A stretch of 64,000 nucleotides of DNA from Casimicrobium huifangae (GTDB taxonomy: Bacteria; Pseudomonadota; Gammaproteobacteria; Burkholderiales; Casimicrobiaceae). The position numbers and the translations under genes were made by a program. The notes beneath the pieces were generated by a model that was not told the DNA's origin, ran no database searches, and was given only the letters and a program-made list of their open reading frames with translations. The DNA lies in assembly GCF_009746125.1 (NCBI RefSeq), contig NZ_CP041352.1, positions 303,847 through 367,846 of the forward strand, written 5' to 3'. Below, in pieces: positions 36,588 to 44,947 of the stretch; positions within the stretch are counted from its first letter, which is position 1, and each line of letters starts with the position of its first letter.

Positions 36588-37676
36588 ATGACTTCTGCCC
36601 ACGACCACACCACTCACGACACCACCCGTATCGACGACACCCGCATCGCGCGCGTGCGCCCGCTGCTCACGCCCGCGCTGCTGGACGAGAAATTGCCGGT
36701 GCCAGAAGCGGCAGAACAACTGGTCGAAACGAGCCGCGCGGCAATCTCGCGCATCCTGCATGGCCATGACGACCGGCTGCTAGCGATCGTCGGCCCCTGC
36801 TCGATCCACGACCACGATCAAGCGATGGAATACGCCCGCCTGCTGAAAGCCGAAGCCGACGCCCATGCTGCCGATCTGCTGATCGTGATGCGCGTTTACT
36901 TCGAGAAGCCGCGCACTACGGTGGGCTGGAAGGGTTACATCAACGACCCGCACCTCGACGGCAGCTTCGCCATCAACGAGGGGCTGGAGATGGCCCGCCG
37001 CCTGTTGCTTGATGTGCTCGCTGCGGGGCTACCGGTCGGCACCGAGTTCCTGGATCTGCTGAGCCCGCAGTTCATCAGCGACCTGGTCACCTGGGGCGCA
37101 ATTGGTGCCCGCACCACCGAGAGCCAGAGCCATCGTCAGCTTGCCAGTGGCTTGTCGTGTCCGGTCGGTTTCAAGAACGGCACCGACGGCAGCGTGAAGA
37201 TTGCTGTCGATGCAGTGCTTGCGGCACAGGCCAGCCACGCCTTCATGGGCATGACCAAGATGGGGCAGGCGGCCGTGTTCGAGACACGCGGCAATCGCGA
37301 TTGCCATGTCATCCTGCGCGGCGGCAAGCAGCCGAACTACGACGCGGCTTCAGTGCAGGCTGCTTGCGACGCACTGACTGCCGCCAAATTGCGGCCGCAA
37401 GTGATGATTGACCTCTCGCACGCCAACAGCAGCAAGCAGCACCGCCGGCAGATCGAAGTGGGCAGCGACGTGGCGAAGCAGATCGCGGCAGGCGATCAGC
37501 GTGTGGTCGGGGTAATGATTGAAAGCCATCTGCACGAGGGGCGGCAGGACATCGTGGCCGGGCAGCCGCTGGCGTGGGGCGTGTCAGTCACCGACGCCTG
37601 CATCAGTTTCGAGCAGACAGGGCCATTGCTTTCAGAGCTGGCCGACGCAGTACGCCGCCGGCGCGCGGGCAAGTAG
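36588..37676 (+). CDS. 3-deoxy-7-phosphoheptulonate (DAHP) synthase, class I
   Basis: A 362-residue enzyme joining phosphoenolpyruvate and erythrose 4-phosphate, the first step of the shikimate pathway. AroF/G/H motifs: LLAIVGPCSIHDHDQAMEYA, MRVYFEKPRTTVGWKGYINDPHLDGS, IGARTTESQSHRQLASGLSCPVGFKNGTDG, and the metal ligand region DLSHANSSK. The subtype (Phe, Tyr or Trp-sensitive) is not assigned. It is a single gene between mutarotase and EF-hand genes. Confidence 0.95.
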   Translation: MTSAHDHTTHDTTRIDDTRIARVRPLLTPALLDEKLPVPEAAEQLVETSRAAISRILHGHDDRLLAIVGPCSIHDHDQAMEYARLLKAEADAHAADLLIVMRVYFEKPRTTVGWKGYINDPHLDGSFAINEGLEMARRLLLDVLAAGLPVGTEFLDLLSPQFISDLVTWGAIGARTTESQSHRQLASGLSCPVGFKNGTDGSVKIAVDAVLAAQASHAFMGMTKMGQAAVFETRGNRDCHVILRGGKQPNYDAASVQAACDALTAAKLRPQVMIDLSHANSSKQHRRQIEVGSDVAKQIAAGDQRVVGVMIESHLHEGRQDIVAGQPLAWGVSVTDACISFEQTGPLLSELADAVRRRRAGK

Positions 37677-37679
37677 GCG

Positions 37680-38009
37680 CTAGCGACTGGGGGCCACCGC
37701 GACCGGTGGCCGCGTGACCCGCTTTGCCTGCTGATACGCGCGAATCTCGGCGCGGGTGACCACGCCATCGTGGTTGCGGTCCATCAGATGGAAACGCTTG
37801 CAGATGCGCGGCGTTTTGCCGGCACAGGCCTCCGCACGGGTCAGGGCACCATCGCGATCACGGTCAGCACGCGCCATTGCACTTTTGCGTGCCATCGGGT
37901 CGCCAGGGGCGCCGACCGCCGAACTGGACAGAGGCACCGATAGCGCAAATGCAATGCCGAACAGCGCAGTGACCTGCGCTGTTCTGATCGAGGCTGACTT
38001 GATCGTCAT
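37680..38009 (-). CDS. Small secreted EF-hand protein
   Basis: A 109-residue protein with a signal peptide (residues about 1-33, ending SSAVGA). Two EF-hand-like loops follow: DRDRDGALTRAE and DRNHDGVVTRAE, each with the canonical Asp positions and terminal Glu. One Cys pair (CAGKTPRIC) lies between them. Probable calcium binding in the periplasm. It lies 15 bases downstream of a second EF-hand gene on the same strand. Confidence 0.85.
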   Translation of the reverse strand: MTIKSASIRTAQVTALFGIAFALSVPLSSSAVGAPGDPMARKSAMARADRDRDGALTRAEACAGKTPRICKRFHLMDRNHDGVVTRAEIRAYQQAKRVTRPPVAVAPSR

Positions 38010-38024
38010 CGGGCCGTCAGACGT

Positions 38025-38549
38025 CTAGTGCGTGCGCCAGCCGGCGACTTCTTCGCGCGTCAGATAACCGTCGTGGTCGCGGTCGATGAAGCCGAAATTG
38101 CGCTGCCAGTGCGGGTGCACAGCGGCTTCCTGATAGGTGATGAAACCGTCGCGGTTGACGTCAGCGTAATCAAAACCATCGGCAGCCATCGGCGATACGT
38201 TCACCGCCATCGGGCTGGCGTAGCCATAAGCGACCGGTGCCGGCGGAGCGACATAGGTAACGGTTGGTGCAGCGTAAACCGGTGTGGTCGCTGCGTAGGC
38301 GATGCCACCGATGGCGGCCGCCACAAACACCGGCGCGATCCAGCGGCCGCTGTGCCAGTAACCGGGACGCCAGTAGCCGTGGCCGTAGCCGGGGCGATAG
38401 TTGTGCGCCGGAGCCACGTAGGCCGGGCGCACGTGGCCACCACCGACCACCACCGGGCCGCGATAGAAATGCTTGCCACCATCCGCGTTGGCTGCCGTGC
38501 CGGCAACGGCCGCGAGTACTGCGGCGCCGAGAGCGATCAACTTGTTCAT
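38025..38549 (-). CDS. Secreted protein with Gly/Tyr/His-rich N-half and two EF-hands
   Basis: A 174-residue protein. The signal peptide ends near ANA (residues 1-22). Residues 25-70 are Gly/Tyr/His/Pro-rich (YRPGYGHGYWRPGYWHSG). A hydrophobic stretch (VFVAAAIGGIAYAATTP) follows, then two EF-hand loops near the C-terminus: DVNRDGFITYQE and DRDHDGYLTREE. Probably calcium-responsive and envelope-associated. It forms a pair with the next EF-hand gene. Specific role unknown. Confidence 0.82.
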   Translation of the reverse strand: MNKLIALGAAVLAAVAGTAANADGGKHFYRGPVVVGGGHVRPAYVAPAHNYRPGYGHGYWRPGYWHSGRWIAPVFVAAAIGGIAYAATTPVYAAPTVTYVAPPAPVAYGYASPMAVNVSPMAADGFDYADVNRDGFITYQEAAVHPHWQRNFGFIDRDHDGYLTREEVAGWRTH

Positions 38550-38745
38550 CAGAAAACTCCTTGTTCGGTTCGGGCAAACTGTCCCGATGGCTTGGTTAAC
38601 GGATTAGACGCAGCGGTGGCGGACAAAGCGACATTGGCGTTACAAATGATTACGACTCCCGCCGCGCCACCCGTCTGCAATTGGGTCCGACAAAAGCGCA
38701 TAAGTTCCGTAAAATCAAGGGTTTCCAGCTGTTTCAGAGTTTCCT

Positions 38746-40377
38746 GTGACCGCCACGCCGCACACGGCCGAAGTTGCGCGCCGCCGCACTTTTGCCATCA
38801 TTTCGCACCCCGACGCCGGTAAAACCACGCTGACCGAGAAGCTTTTGCTGTTCTCGGGCGCCATTCACGTCGCCGGCAGCGTCAAGGCGCGCAAGGCCAG
38901 CCGTCACGCCACGTCCGACTGGATGGAGATCGAAAAGCAGCGCGGCATTTCGGTCGCGTCCTCTGTGATGCAAATGCTTTACCGCGAGCATGTCATCAAC
39001 CTGCTCGACACGCCGGGTCACCGCGACTTCTCGGAAGACACCTATCGCGTGCTGACCGCCGTTGACAGCGCGCTGATGGTGATCGACGCCGCCAACGGTG
39101 TGGAAGCGCAGACCAAGCGCCTGATCGAGGTGTGCCGCCAGCGCGATACGCCGATCATGACCTTTGTGAACAAGATGGATCGCGAAGGCCGCGACCCGAT
39201 CGAGCTGCTCGACGAGATTGAGGCGGAGCTCGGCATGCCCTGCGTGCCGATGACGTGGCCGGTTGGTCAGGGCAAAGCCTTCGGCGGCATCATCAACCTG
39301 CGCACGCAGACCATGCGGGTGTTCCAGCCCGGCGAGGATACTGTCGAGGCGTCAGCCGCGGAAGAGATTCCGCTGTCCGACACTGCCACCCTCAAGGCCC
39401 GCTTCGGCGCCGACTTCGAGCACGCGATGGCGAACATCGAGCTGCTCTCCGGCGTGTCGCCCGTGTTCGACCGCGAGGCCTTTCTCGCCGCCAGGCAAAC
39501 GCCAGTGTTCTTCGGTTCTGCGGTGAACAACTTCGGCGTGCAGGAGGTGCTCGACGCGCTGGTTGACCTCGCACCGCCGCCGCACCCACGCGCATCGAGC
39601 AACGCCGATGGCTCTCTCACCGAGATTGCGCCGGATTCGGAAGGCTTCTCGGGCGTGGTGTTCAAGGTGCAGGCCAATATGGACCCGCAGCACCGCGATC
39701 GCATCGCCTTTGTGCGCGTGTGCTCCGGCAAGTACGCCTCAGGCATGAAGCTCAAGGTGGTGCGCAGCGGCAAGGAGATGCGCCCGACCAGCGTGGTGAC
39801 CTTCCTCTCGCAACGCCGCGAAGCGGTGGACGAAGCCTACGCCGGTGACATCATCGGCTTCACCATTCACGGCGGCGTGCAGCTTGGCGACACCATCACC
39901 GACGGTGCCAGCCTGCAATTCACCGGGCTGCCGTTCTTTGCGCCAGAACTGTTTCAGACCGTCGAACTGAAAAATCCGCTCAAGAGCAAGCAACTACAGC
40001 AGGGCCTCGCGCAGTTGGGCGAGGAGGGCGCCATTCAGGTGTTCAAGCCACAGCTCGGCTCGCTGATGCTGCTCGGCGCCGTCGGGCAGCTGCAATTCGA
40101 AGTAGTGCAGCATCGCCTGTCCACCGAGTACAAGGCCGAGATCGCGCTGAAGGGCAGCCAGTTCGTCGGCGCCCGCTGGGTTACGTGCGACGACCCAGCC
40201 GAGATGAAGAAATTCATGGACTACAACGCCACCAAGCTCGCCTACGACGCAGCCAACACGCTGGCCTATCTGCTCACGTCCAACTACGACCTGCGCCTGA
40301 CGCAGGAACGGCACCCGAAGATTCAGTTTCATCCGCTGCGCGAGCACGCAGGGTTGAAGCTGGAGCAGGCGGCGTAG
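38746..40377 (+). CDS. prfC: Peptide chain release factor 3
   Basis: A 543-residue translational GTPase that recycles RF1 and RF2. The start is GTG 38746, three codons upstream of PHTAEVARRRTFAIISHPDAGKTTLTEKLL. G motifs: HPDAGKTT (G1), DTPGHRDFSEDTYR (G3) and NKMD (G4), then domains II and III with the RF3-specific end (LTQERHPKIQFHPLREHA). Length fits RF3 rather than EF-G. Monocistronic, with a hairpin at 40389-40409 after the stop. Confidence 0.96.
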   Translation: MTATPHTAEVARRRTFAIISHPDAGKTTLTEKLLLFSGAIHVAGSVKARKASRHATSDWMEIEKQRGISVASSVMQMLYREHVINLLDTPGHRDFSEDTYRVLTAVDSALMVIDAANGVEAQTKRLIEVCRQRDTPIMTFVNKMDREGRDPIELLDEIEAELGMPCVPMTWPVGQGKAFGGIINLRTQTMRVFQPGEDTVEASAAEEIPLSDTATLKARFGADFEHAMANIELLSGVSPVFDREAFLAARQTPVFFGSAVNNFGVQEVLDALVDLAPPPHPRASSNADGSLTEIAPDSEGFSGVVFKVQANMDPQHRDRIAFVRVCSGKYASGMKLKVVRSGKEMRPTSVVTFLSQRREAVDEAYAGDIIGFTIHGGVQLGDTITDGASLQFTGLPFFAPELFQTVELKNPLKSKQLQQGLAQLGEEGAIQVFKPQLGSLMLLGAVGQLQFEVVQHRLSTEYKAEIALKGSQFVGARWVTCDDPAEMKKFMDYNATKLAYDAANTLAYLLTSNYDLRLTQERHPKIQFHPLREHAGLKLEQAA

Positions 40378-40388
40378 CGGACGTGTCC

Positions 40389-40409
40389 CCTCTCCCCGTG
40401 CGGGAGAGG
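40389..40409 (+). terminator. Hairpin after prfC
   Basis: CCTCTCCC and GGGAGAGG form a perfect 8-base stem with the loop CGTGC, just after the prfC stop. No T-run follows, so termination would be weak; this C-rich palindrome also resembles dispersed intergenic repeats common in proteobacteria. Confidence 0.5.
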
Positions 40410-40459
40410 ACCAGGGAGAGTGGTAAGGTGGTATGCGGCGAATTGTGCTCACCGCGCCA

Positions 40460-40482
40460 TTCGCCCTGAGCTTGTCGGAGGG
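40460..40482. repeat. Diverged REP-like repeat
   Basis: The string TTCGCCCTGAGCTTGTCGGA and following GGG match the common proteobacterial intergenic repeat of the CCCTGAGC-TTGTCGAAGGG type, with a few changes. It relates to the repeat inside aceE (45344-45462). A single diverged copy. Confidence 0.5.
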
Positions 40483-40542
40483 TCAGACAGCGGAATAGCT
40501 GGCAGTGCCCGTTCTACGCCGTTTCAGCAGGTCTCGGTTCGC

Positions 40543-40570
40543 AAAAAAAAAAGACCACCCGAAGGTGGTC
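40543..40570 (-). terminator. Intrinsic terminator of the small secreted protein gene
   Basis: On the minus strand GACCACC, loop TTCG, GGTGGTC is followed by ten T residues (40552 down to 40543), a textbook rho-independent terminator 33 bases after the stop of the gene at 40603-41004. Confidence 0.93.
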
Positions 40571-40602
40571 TGGCTGGCATCTCGTCCGGGTGGACGAGAT
40601 CA

Positions 40603-41004
40603 CTAGTTACATGTGCAACCGAAGCCAACGCCGTTGTCGTTGAATTGGGCACTGAACTTCGGAATATCCTTGTCAATGGCGTCAGCATATTTACCCGACG
40701 CAAGCACCACGATCAATTTGCAGCTTTTGGGAACCTTCACGGATGACACCTTTCCGTGCCATTCCGGTTGCATAAAAACGCGCCCCTTGAAGCCCTGCTT
40801 GTAAACACTCTCAGGCTTCACATTGGGCTTTGTCGTAAGCGCATCGCCCTTGAACAGCCCAAAATGCTTGCCCTTGTAGTCAGTGTTTTCGTAGAACAAA
40901 CAGGTGTTCTTCTCTGGCGCAGTCTGAGCTGCGCTCACAAGCGGTACCAACAGCGCGGCTGTTCCAACCAACGCAGCTAGCGCGTTTAACCCAAAAGTTG
41001 TCAT
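40603..41004 (-). CDS. Small secreted beta/gamma-crystallin or I36 inhibitor-like protein
   Basis: A 133-residue protein with a signal peptide (about residues 1-26, ending VSAAQT). The mature part, CLFYENTDYKGKHFGLFKGD followed by WHGKVSSVKVPKSCKL, is the Greek-key pattern of peptidase inhibitor I36 and beta/gamma-crystallin proteins. It ends with CTCN. Four cysteines suggest disulfides. It has its own terminator and an AT-rich upstream region, so it is monocistronic. Inhibitor or structural role is undecided. Confidence 0.75.
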   Translation of the reverse strand: MTTFGLNALAALVGTAALLVPLVSAAQTAPEKNTCLFYENTDYKGKHFGLFKGDALTTKPNVKPESVYKQGFKGRVFMQPEWHGKVSSVKVPKSCKLIVVLASGKYADAIDKDIPKFSAQFNDNGVGFGCTCN

Positions 41005-41246
41005 TACAAATTTCCTCTGCGGTCGTGAGGTAAAAACTTATCAAGTGCGCCGACCGACAACCCCCTCGCACCCAGTGATCTTATATGGGCATTGAGCGCG
41101 AAGACATTGGGGAAACCATATGCTCAAGCGGTGTAGGACGAGTATCAAAGTGCACACTGTCGTTGCAAGGGATCAATATGGAAATTGCGAACTAGTGGTG
41201 CACAAACTACATATATTGAACTCCACGTTTGAGCTTTGAGAACACC

Positions 41247-42410
41247 ATGAACAACGCGACCAAAACATCACATCGCCCCCTCCGCCTCGCCGTCATCGGC
41301 GGCGGCCCCTCGTCATGGATCGGCGGTCAGCATCGTCGTGCGGCGCAGCTGGATGGCTGCTGGCAGGTAGTGGCGGGGGTGTTTTCTTCGCATCCTGAGC
41401 GCGCAGCGTCGGCGGCTCAGGCGGTGGGAGTGGACCCGGCGCGCGGATACGTGGATGTGGCGACGATGCTGGCGGTAGAGGCGCAGCGGACCGATGGCAT
41501 TGAGGCGGTGACGATCATGACGCCGAACGATACTCACTATTCCTTTGCTGCTGCTGCGCTTGATGCGGGACTCGATGTGATTGGCGACAAGCCGGTGAGC
41601 ACGACGGCCGCCGAAGCGCGTGACCTCGCGGCTCGTGCCCGCGCGAAGGGTCGCGTGTTCTGTGTGACGCACGGCTACTCGGCGTACCCGATGACGCGTC
41701 ATGCCAAGCAGCTCGTCGCCGACGGCGTGATCGGCCCGGTGCGCTTTGTGCAGGTGGAATACATCCAGAGCGGTCTCGCCAAGCCCATCGAACAGGGCAC
41801 GATGACCGACAGCCAGCGCTGGAAGTTTGACGCTGATCGCAGCGGACTCGCGCTGGTGTTCTCGGCGATTGGCTGTCACGCACAGCATCTGGCCTGCAAT
41901 GTTGCTGGCCTTGCGATTGAGGCGGTGAGCGCCGACGTCGGCGCGCTGATGCCGGGCCGAAGTGTGACCGACACCGTGCTCGCCAACTTGCGTTTTGCCG
42001 GTGGTGCGCGCGGGCAATACACCATCACGCAGGCCGCCGCCGGCAGCGAGAACGACATCCGTCTGCGTGTTTACGGCGAACGCGGCCACCTCGACTGGTC
42101 ACACCGCCAGTCGGCCTATCTGCACCTCAACATCGAAGGCGAGCCCGCGCGCACCGTCGGTCGTGGCGATCCAGGCTTGCCCGCCGACATCGCCCGCCTC
42201 AGCCGCACGCCGCGCGGCCACCCGGAAGGCCTGCTCGAAGCCTTCGCCAATCTCTACCGCGAGGCCGCAGAAGCCATCCACGCGCGCAACGCGGGCGCGC
42301 CGCTCGCGCAGGTGAGTTTTCCGACGATTGATGACGGTGTGGAGAGCATGCGGTTTATTGAGGCTTGCATTGCCTCGCATGCGGCGGGTGGCAGATGGAT
42401 TGGAACGTAA
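41247..42410 (+). CDS. Gfo/Idh/MocA family oxidoreductase
   Basis: A 387-residue NAD(P)-dependent dehydrogenase. The Rossmann start is LRLAVIGGGPSSWIGGQHRRAAQL, the catalytic Lys lies in GDKPVSTTAAEA (DKP in place of EKP), and the C-terminal alpha/beta domain has GQYTITQAAAGSENDIRLRVYGERGHLDW. ATG 41247 is preferred over TTG 41229. Family members oxidise inositols, sugars or their derivatives. It is monocistronic and not linked to a transporter, so the substrate is unknown. Confidence 0.9.
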   Translation: MNNATKTSHRPLRLAVIGGGPSSWIGGQHRRAAQLDGCWQVVAGVFSSHPERAASAAQAVGVDPARGYVDVATMLAVEAQRTDGIEAVTIMTPNDTHYSFAAAALDAGLDVIGDKPVSTTAAEARDLAARARAKGRVFCVTHGYSAYPMTRHAKQLVADGVIGPVRFVQVEYIQSGLAKPIEQGTMTDSQRWKFDADRSGLALVFSAIGCHAQHLACNVAGLAIEAVSADVGALMPGRSVTDTVLANLRFAGGARGQYTITQAAAGSENDIRLRVYGERGHLDWSHRQSAYLHLNIEGEPARTVGRGDPGLPADIARLSRTPRGHPEGLLEAFANLYREAAEAIHARNAGAPLAQVSFPTIDDGVESMRFIEACIASHAAGGRWIGT

Positions 42411-42453
42411 ACAGTGTTTACACAATTGCCGGGAAAGTACTTAGAATCGCTGT

Positions 42454-43107
42454 ATGGATCCACATAAATCTCCCGCATGCGAATTCTCGGCGTTCGTTGC
42501 TGGCAATCGATTCAAAACTGTTCTTGCTGATCCGCCTTGGCAATTCCAGAACCGTACTGGAAAGGTCGCTCCGGAGCACAAGCGGCTGAATCGTTACGGG
42601 ACGATGACGCTCGACGACATAAAGGGGCTGCCTGTAGCGGACGCGGCCGAAGAGACGGCGCATTTGTATTTGTGGGTTCCCAACGCGCTGTTGCCTGATG
42701 GACTTGCTGTAATGCAGGCTTGGGGGTTTAACTACAAGTCGAACATCGTGTGGCACAAACTTCGCAAAGATGGTGGTAGCGATGGGCGCGGCGTAGGTTT
42801 TTACTTTCGTAACGTTACGGAGCTACTTCTGTTTGGGGTACGCGGCAAAAATGCTCGTACCTTGCAGCCTGGCAGAACCCAAGTTAACTATCTGGGCACG
42901 CGCAAGCGCGAACACAGCCGAAAGCCCGACGAACAATACGAATTGATCCAGTCCTGTAGCCCTGGGCCGTATTTGGAGCTATTCGCGCGAGGAACGCGGC
43001 CTGGTTGGGCCATCTGGGGCAATCAAGCGGACGAATCCTATTCGCCGACTTGGCCAACGTATCGCAATCACTCACAACGCCAGCAGGATAGTCTGCCGCT
43101 CGGGTAG
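42454..43107 (+). CDS. MT-A70 family adenine-N6 DNA methyltransferase
   Basis: A 217-residue methyltransferase. The catalytic motif is DPPW at residues 26-29 (TVLADPPWQFQNRTGKV). Other family pieces are LYLWVPNALLPDGLAVMQAWGFNYKSNIVWHKLRKDGGSDGRGVGFYFRNVTELLLFGVRG, and the SAM-side SRKPDEQYELIQSCSPGPYLELFARGTRPGWAIWGNQAD. It stops 3 bases before the convergent endonuclease gene, so together they form a type II restriction-modification unit. The base composition is lower in G+C than the flanks, suggesting transfer. Confidence 0.93.
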   Translation: MDPHKSPACEFSAFVAGNRFKTVLADPPWQFQNRTGKVAPEHKRLNRYGTMTLDDIKGLPVADAAEETAHLYLWVPNALLPDGLAVMQAWGFNYKSNIVWHKLRKDGGSDGRGVGFYFRNVTELLLFGVRGKNARTLQPGRTQVNYLGTRKREHSRKPDEQYELIQSCSPGPYLELFARGTRPGWAIWGNQADESYSPTWPTYRNHSQRQQDSLPLG

Positions 43108-43110
43108 TTA

Positions 43111-43920
43111 TTACTCCGACGGAGAATTCTCCTCGTCCAACTGTTCCACAGTCGCGTTATCGAAAACCACAATCGAAGCTGGTATTCCGATTAACAGCAG
43201 TGGGCAAGGATTGCCTACCCCACGCGACACTCGCGCCTGCAATTTCTCCCAGTGCGTGGTTGCTGCACCAAATTTGTTTGACACAAAGTTGCTTGTCCAG
43301 GCTTCGGCGAAATCAATAGGGTCTTTTGCCCTGTTCGCTCTGTCACTGATGTGCGCCCGTTGCTTCGGGGTCGGTTCAACGCCCGCAGCAGCCAGCCAAG
43401 CAAAGTTGACGATGTTGCGTTCACTAGCAAACCTTCGGACCAGTTCCATCATTTTCGACTGGAGACTACTTCCCCGAGTAATGATGATGCCAACACTGAT
43501 GGCGCCGTCCGCGTGCAAACGTTTGAAATTTTCCAGGTCTCGATCAAAGAACGGATCCTTGTTGTTCCATTCAATTTCACAACCTATTGTGCCAACGCCC
43601 GGCACCGTCCGCACGTGGTCAACCTCGTGCGAGGTCGCTTCGCGTTCGAGCCCATCGATTGATTTTGCAACGACAAAGTTGTGCTTCTTCCAACCCCGGG
43701 CGTCGAGTGATTTTCTTGTTCGTTGCGTAAATTTGGTCTCACCACCACCTGATCCAATGATTTCAGTCATCGGAAGAGATAGCGCAGAAAGCACAGCAGC
43801 CAATTCGTGTACCTGCTCACCAAATTCGCCGAACAGAATTGACTTGGCGTGAGAAAGATATTGGATGTCGAAGCCCCGTTCTTCGAGCGCTGATATTGGA
43901 TCAACTGCAAGTCTTGTCAT
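43111..43920 (-). CDS. BglII/BstYI family type II restriction endonuclease
   Basis: A 269-residue protein convergent with the MT-A70 methylase. The centre reads SHEVDHVRTVPGVG-TIGCEIEWNNKDPFFDRDLENF, then VGIIITRG: Asp101, Glu115 and Glu117 give the D-x13-E-x-E active-site spacing typical of the BglII/BstYI group, and EWNNKDPFFDRDL is a hallmark as I recall it. ATG 43920 (MTRLAVDPISALEERGF) is chosen, since the longer frame to 44013 enters unrelated sequence. The family cuts RGATCY or AGATCT; the exact site here is unknown. Confidence 0.85.
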   Translation of the reverse strand: MTRLAVDPISALEERGFDIQYLSHAKSILFGEFGEQVHELAAVLSALSLPMTEIIGSGGGETKFTQRTRKSLDARGWKKHNFVVAKSIDGLEREATSHEVDHVRTVPGVGTIGCEIEWNNKDPFFDRDLENFKRLHADGAISVGIIITRGSSLQSKMMELVRRFASERNIVNFAWLAAAGVEPTPKQRAHISDRANRAKDPIDFAEAWTSNFVSNKFGAATTHWEKLQARVSRGVGNPCPLLLIGIPASIVVFDNATVEQLDEENSPSE

Positions 43921-44224
43921 GTCGTGGATCTTACTCAACCATTGGGCGCAATGGGTCAAAGCGCGGCGTGACACGCCGTCCGCGCTATCATTCGCCCCGG
44001 GTCTGCAGTTCACCCAGACGTTCCCGGCCGAAGTTCCCGCTTCGGCTTTGCTAAACCTGCTGATCGTTCACTCGCTGATCAACACGCTTTGCGCGGCGGC
44101 AGCACCGATCGTTTTTCTGCACTGACTGTTTGACGCTTTGCTTGCGCCGGGTCGTGCTGGAAGGGGAGCTCCCAGCGTTTTTGTCGCCCTGGCCAATTTC
44201 AAAACCTGAAAGGCAGGCTCATTC
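43921..44224. other. 304-base intergenic region
   Basis: No gene is supported. It lies between the endonuclease start and the DUF2087 gene and marks the change from low to high G+C. Short open frames are present, but none resembles a protein. The sequence GGATCT (43926-43931), which fits RGATCY, lies 5 bases upstream of the endonuclease start. GGCAGGCTC near 44212 may be the DUF2087 ribosome site. Confidence 0.5.
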
Positions 44225-44947
44225 ATGTCCACGCTTCTCGCTGCGGATGACGCAGCACACACCATCACTCCCGCCCCGTCGCGCCCTAGCGCCAATGCGC
44301 GCCCCAATCCGCGCACCAAGGCCGACGACCGTGCGATTCCCCTCTATGTTGACAACCTGAGCGCGCTGGCAAAGTCGTTGCGCGAACAGCTCGCGCCGTT
44401 TGCGCAGGCGGCAACCTTGCCGTCGCATGTGCAATTGCTGAACTGGCTGGCGCGCGCGGCAGGGCATCGCAATTATCAGGCGCTGCGTGCAGCGGCAACG
44501 CTGCAGCCCGCATCGCCACCCGCCAACGTGCTGCCCGCCGGGGCGTTCGACGCGTCGCTGACCGCGCATGCCAGCAAGGCACTCACGCAGTTCGACGAAC
44601 GCGGTCGGCTCAGCCGCTGGCCGCACAAATTCGCCGTGCAGCGTGTGGCGATGTGGGCGCTGTGGCAGCGCTTCGATGGGCGCCGCACCTACACCGAGCG
44701 CGAGGTGAACGCGGTGCTCAACACCTGGGCCACCTATGGCGATCACGCCACGCTGCGTCGTGAGCTGATCAACATGAAGCTGCTCGGGCGCAAGCCGGAT
44801 TGCAGCGAGTACTGGAAGGAACCCGTGCGCGCCAGCGACGAAGTGCGTGCCTTCCTGCGCGCGCTGCGCGAGCAGACGCAGGAGGCGCTGCCGCCGGGCT
44901 CGGCGCGACGTCAGACCACCGCCGTCGCAGCAACGAGCGAGGCTTAG
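44225..44947 (+). CDS. DUF2087 domain protein
   Basis: A 240-residue cytoplasmic protein. The N-half (residues 35-90) is helical and resembles a regulatory head (YVDNLSALAKSLREQLAPF, LLNWLARAAGHRNYQALRA). Residues about 118-205 are DUF2087: FDERGRLSRWPHKFAVQRVAMWALWQRFDGRRTYTEREVNAVLNTW, then HATLRRELINMKLLGRKPDCSEYWK. DUF2087 occurs with HTH domains, so a DNA-binding or regulatory function is plausible. It converges on aceE with a 4-base overlap. Confidence 0.85.
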   Translation: MSTLLAADDAAHTITPAPSRPSANARPNPRTKADDRAIPLYVDNLSALAKSLREQLAPFAQAATLPSHVQLLNWLARAAGHRNYQALRAAATLQPASPPANVLPAGAFDASLTAHASKALTQFDERGRLSRWPHKFAVQRVAMWALWQRFDGRRTYTEREVNAVLNTWATYGDHATLRRELINMKLLGRKPDCSEYWKEPVRASDEVRAFLRALREQTQEALPPGSARRQTTAVAATSEA

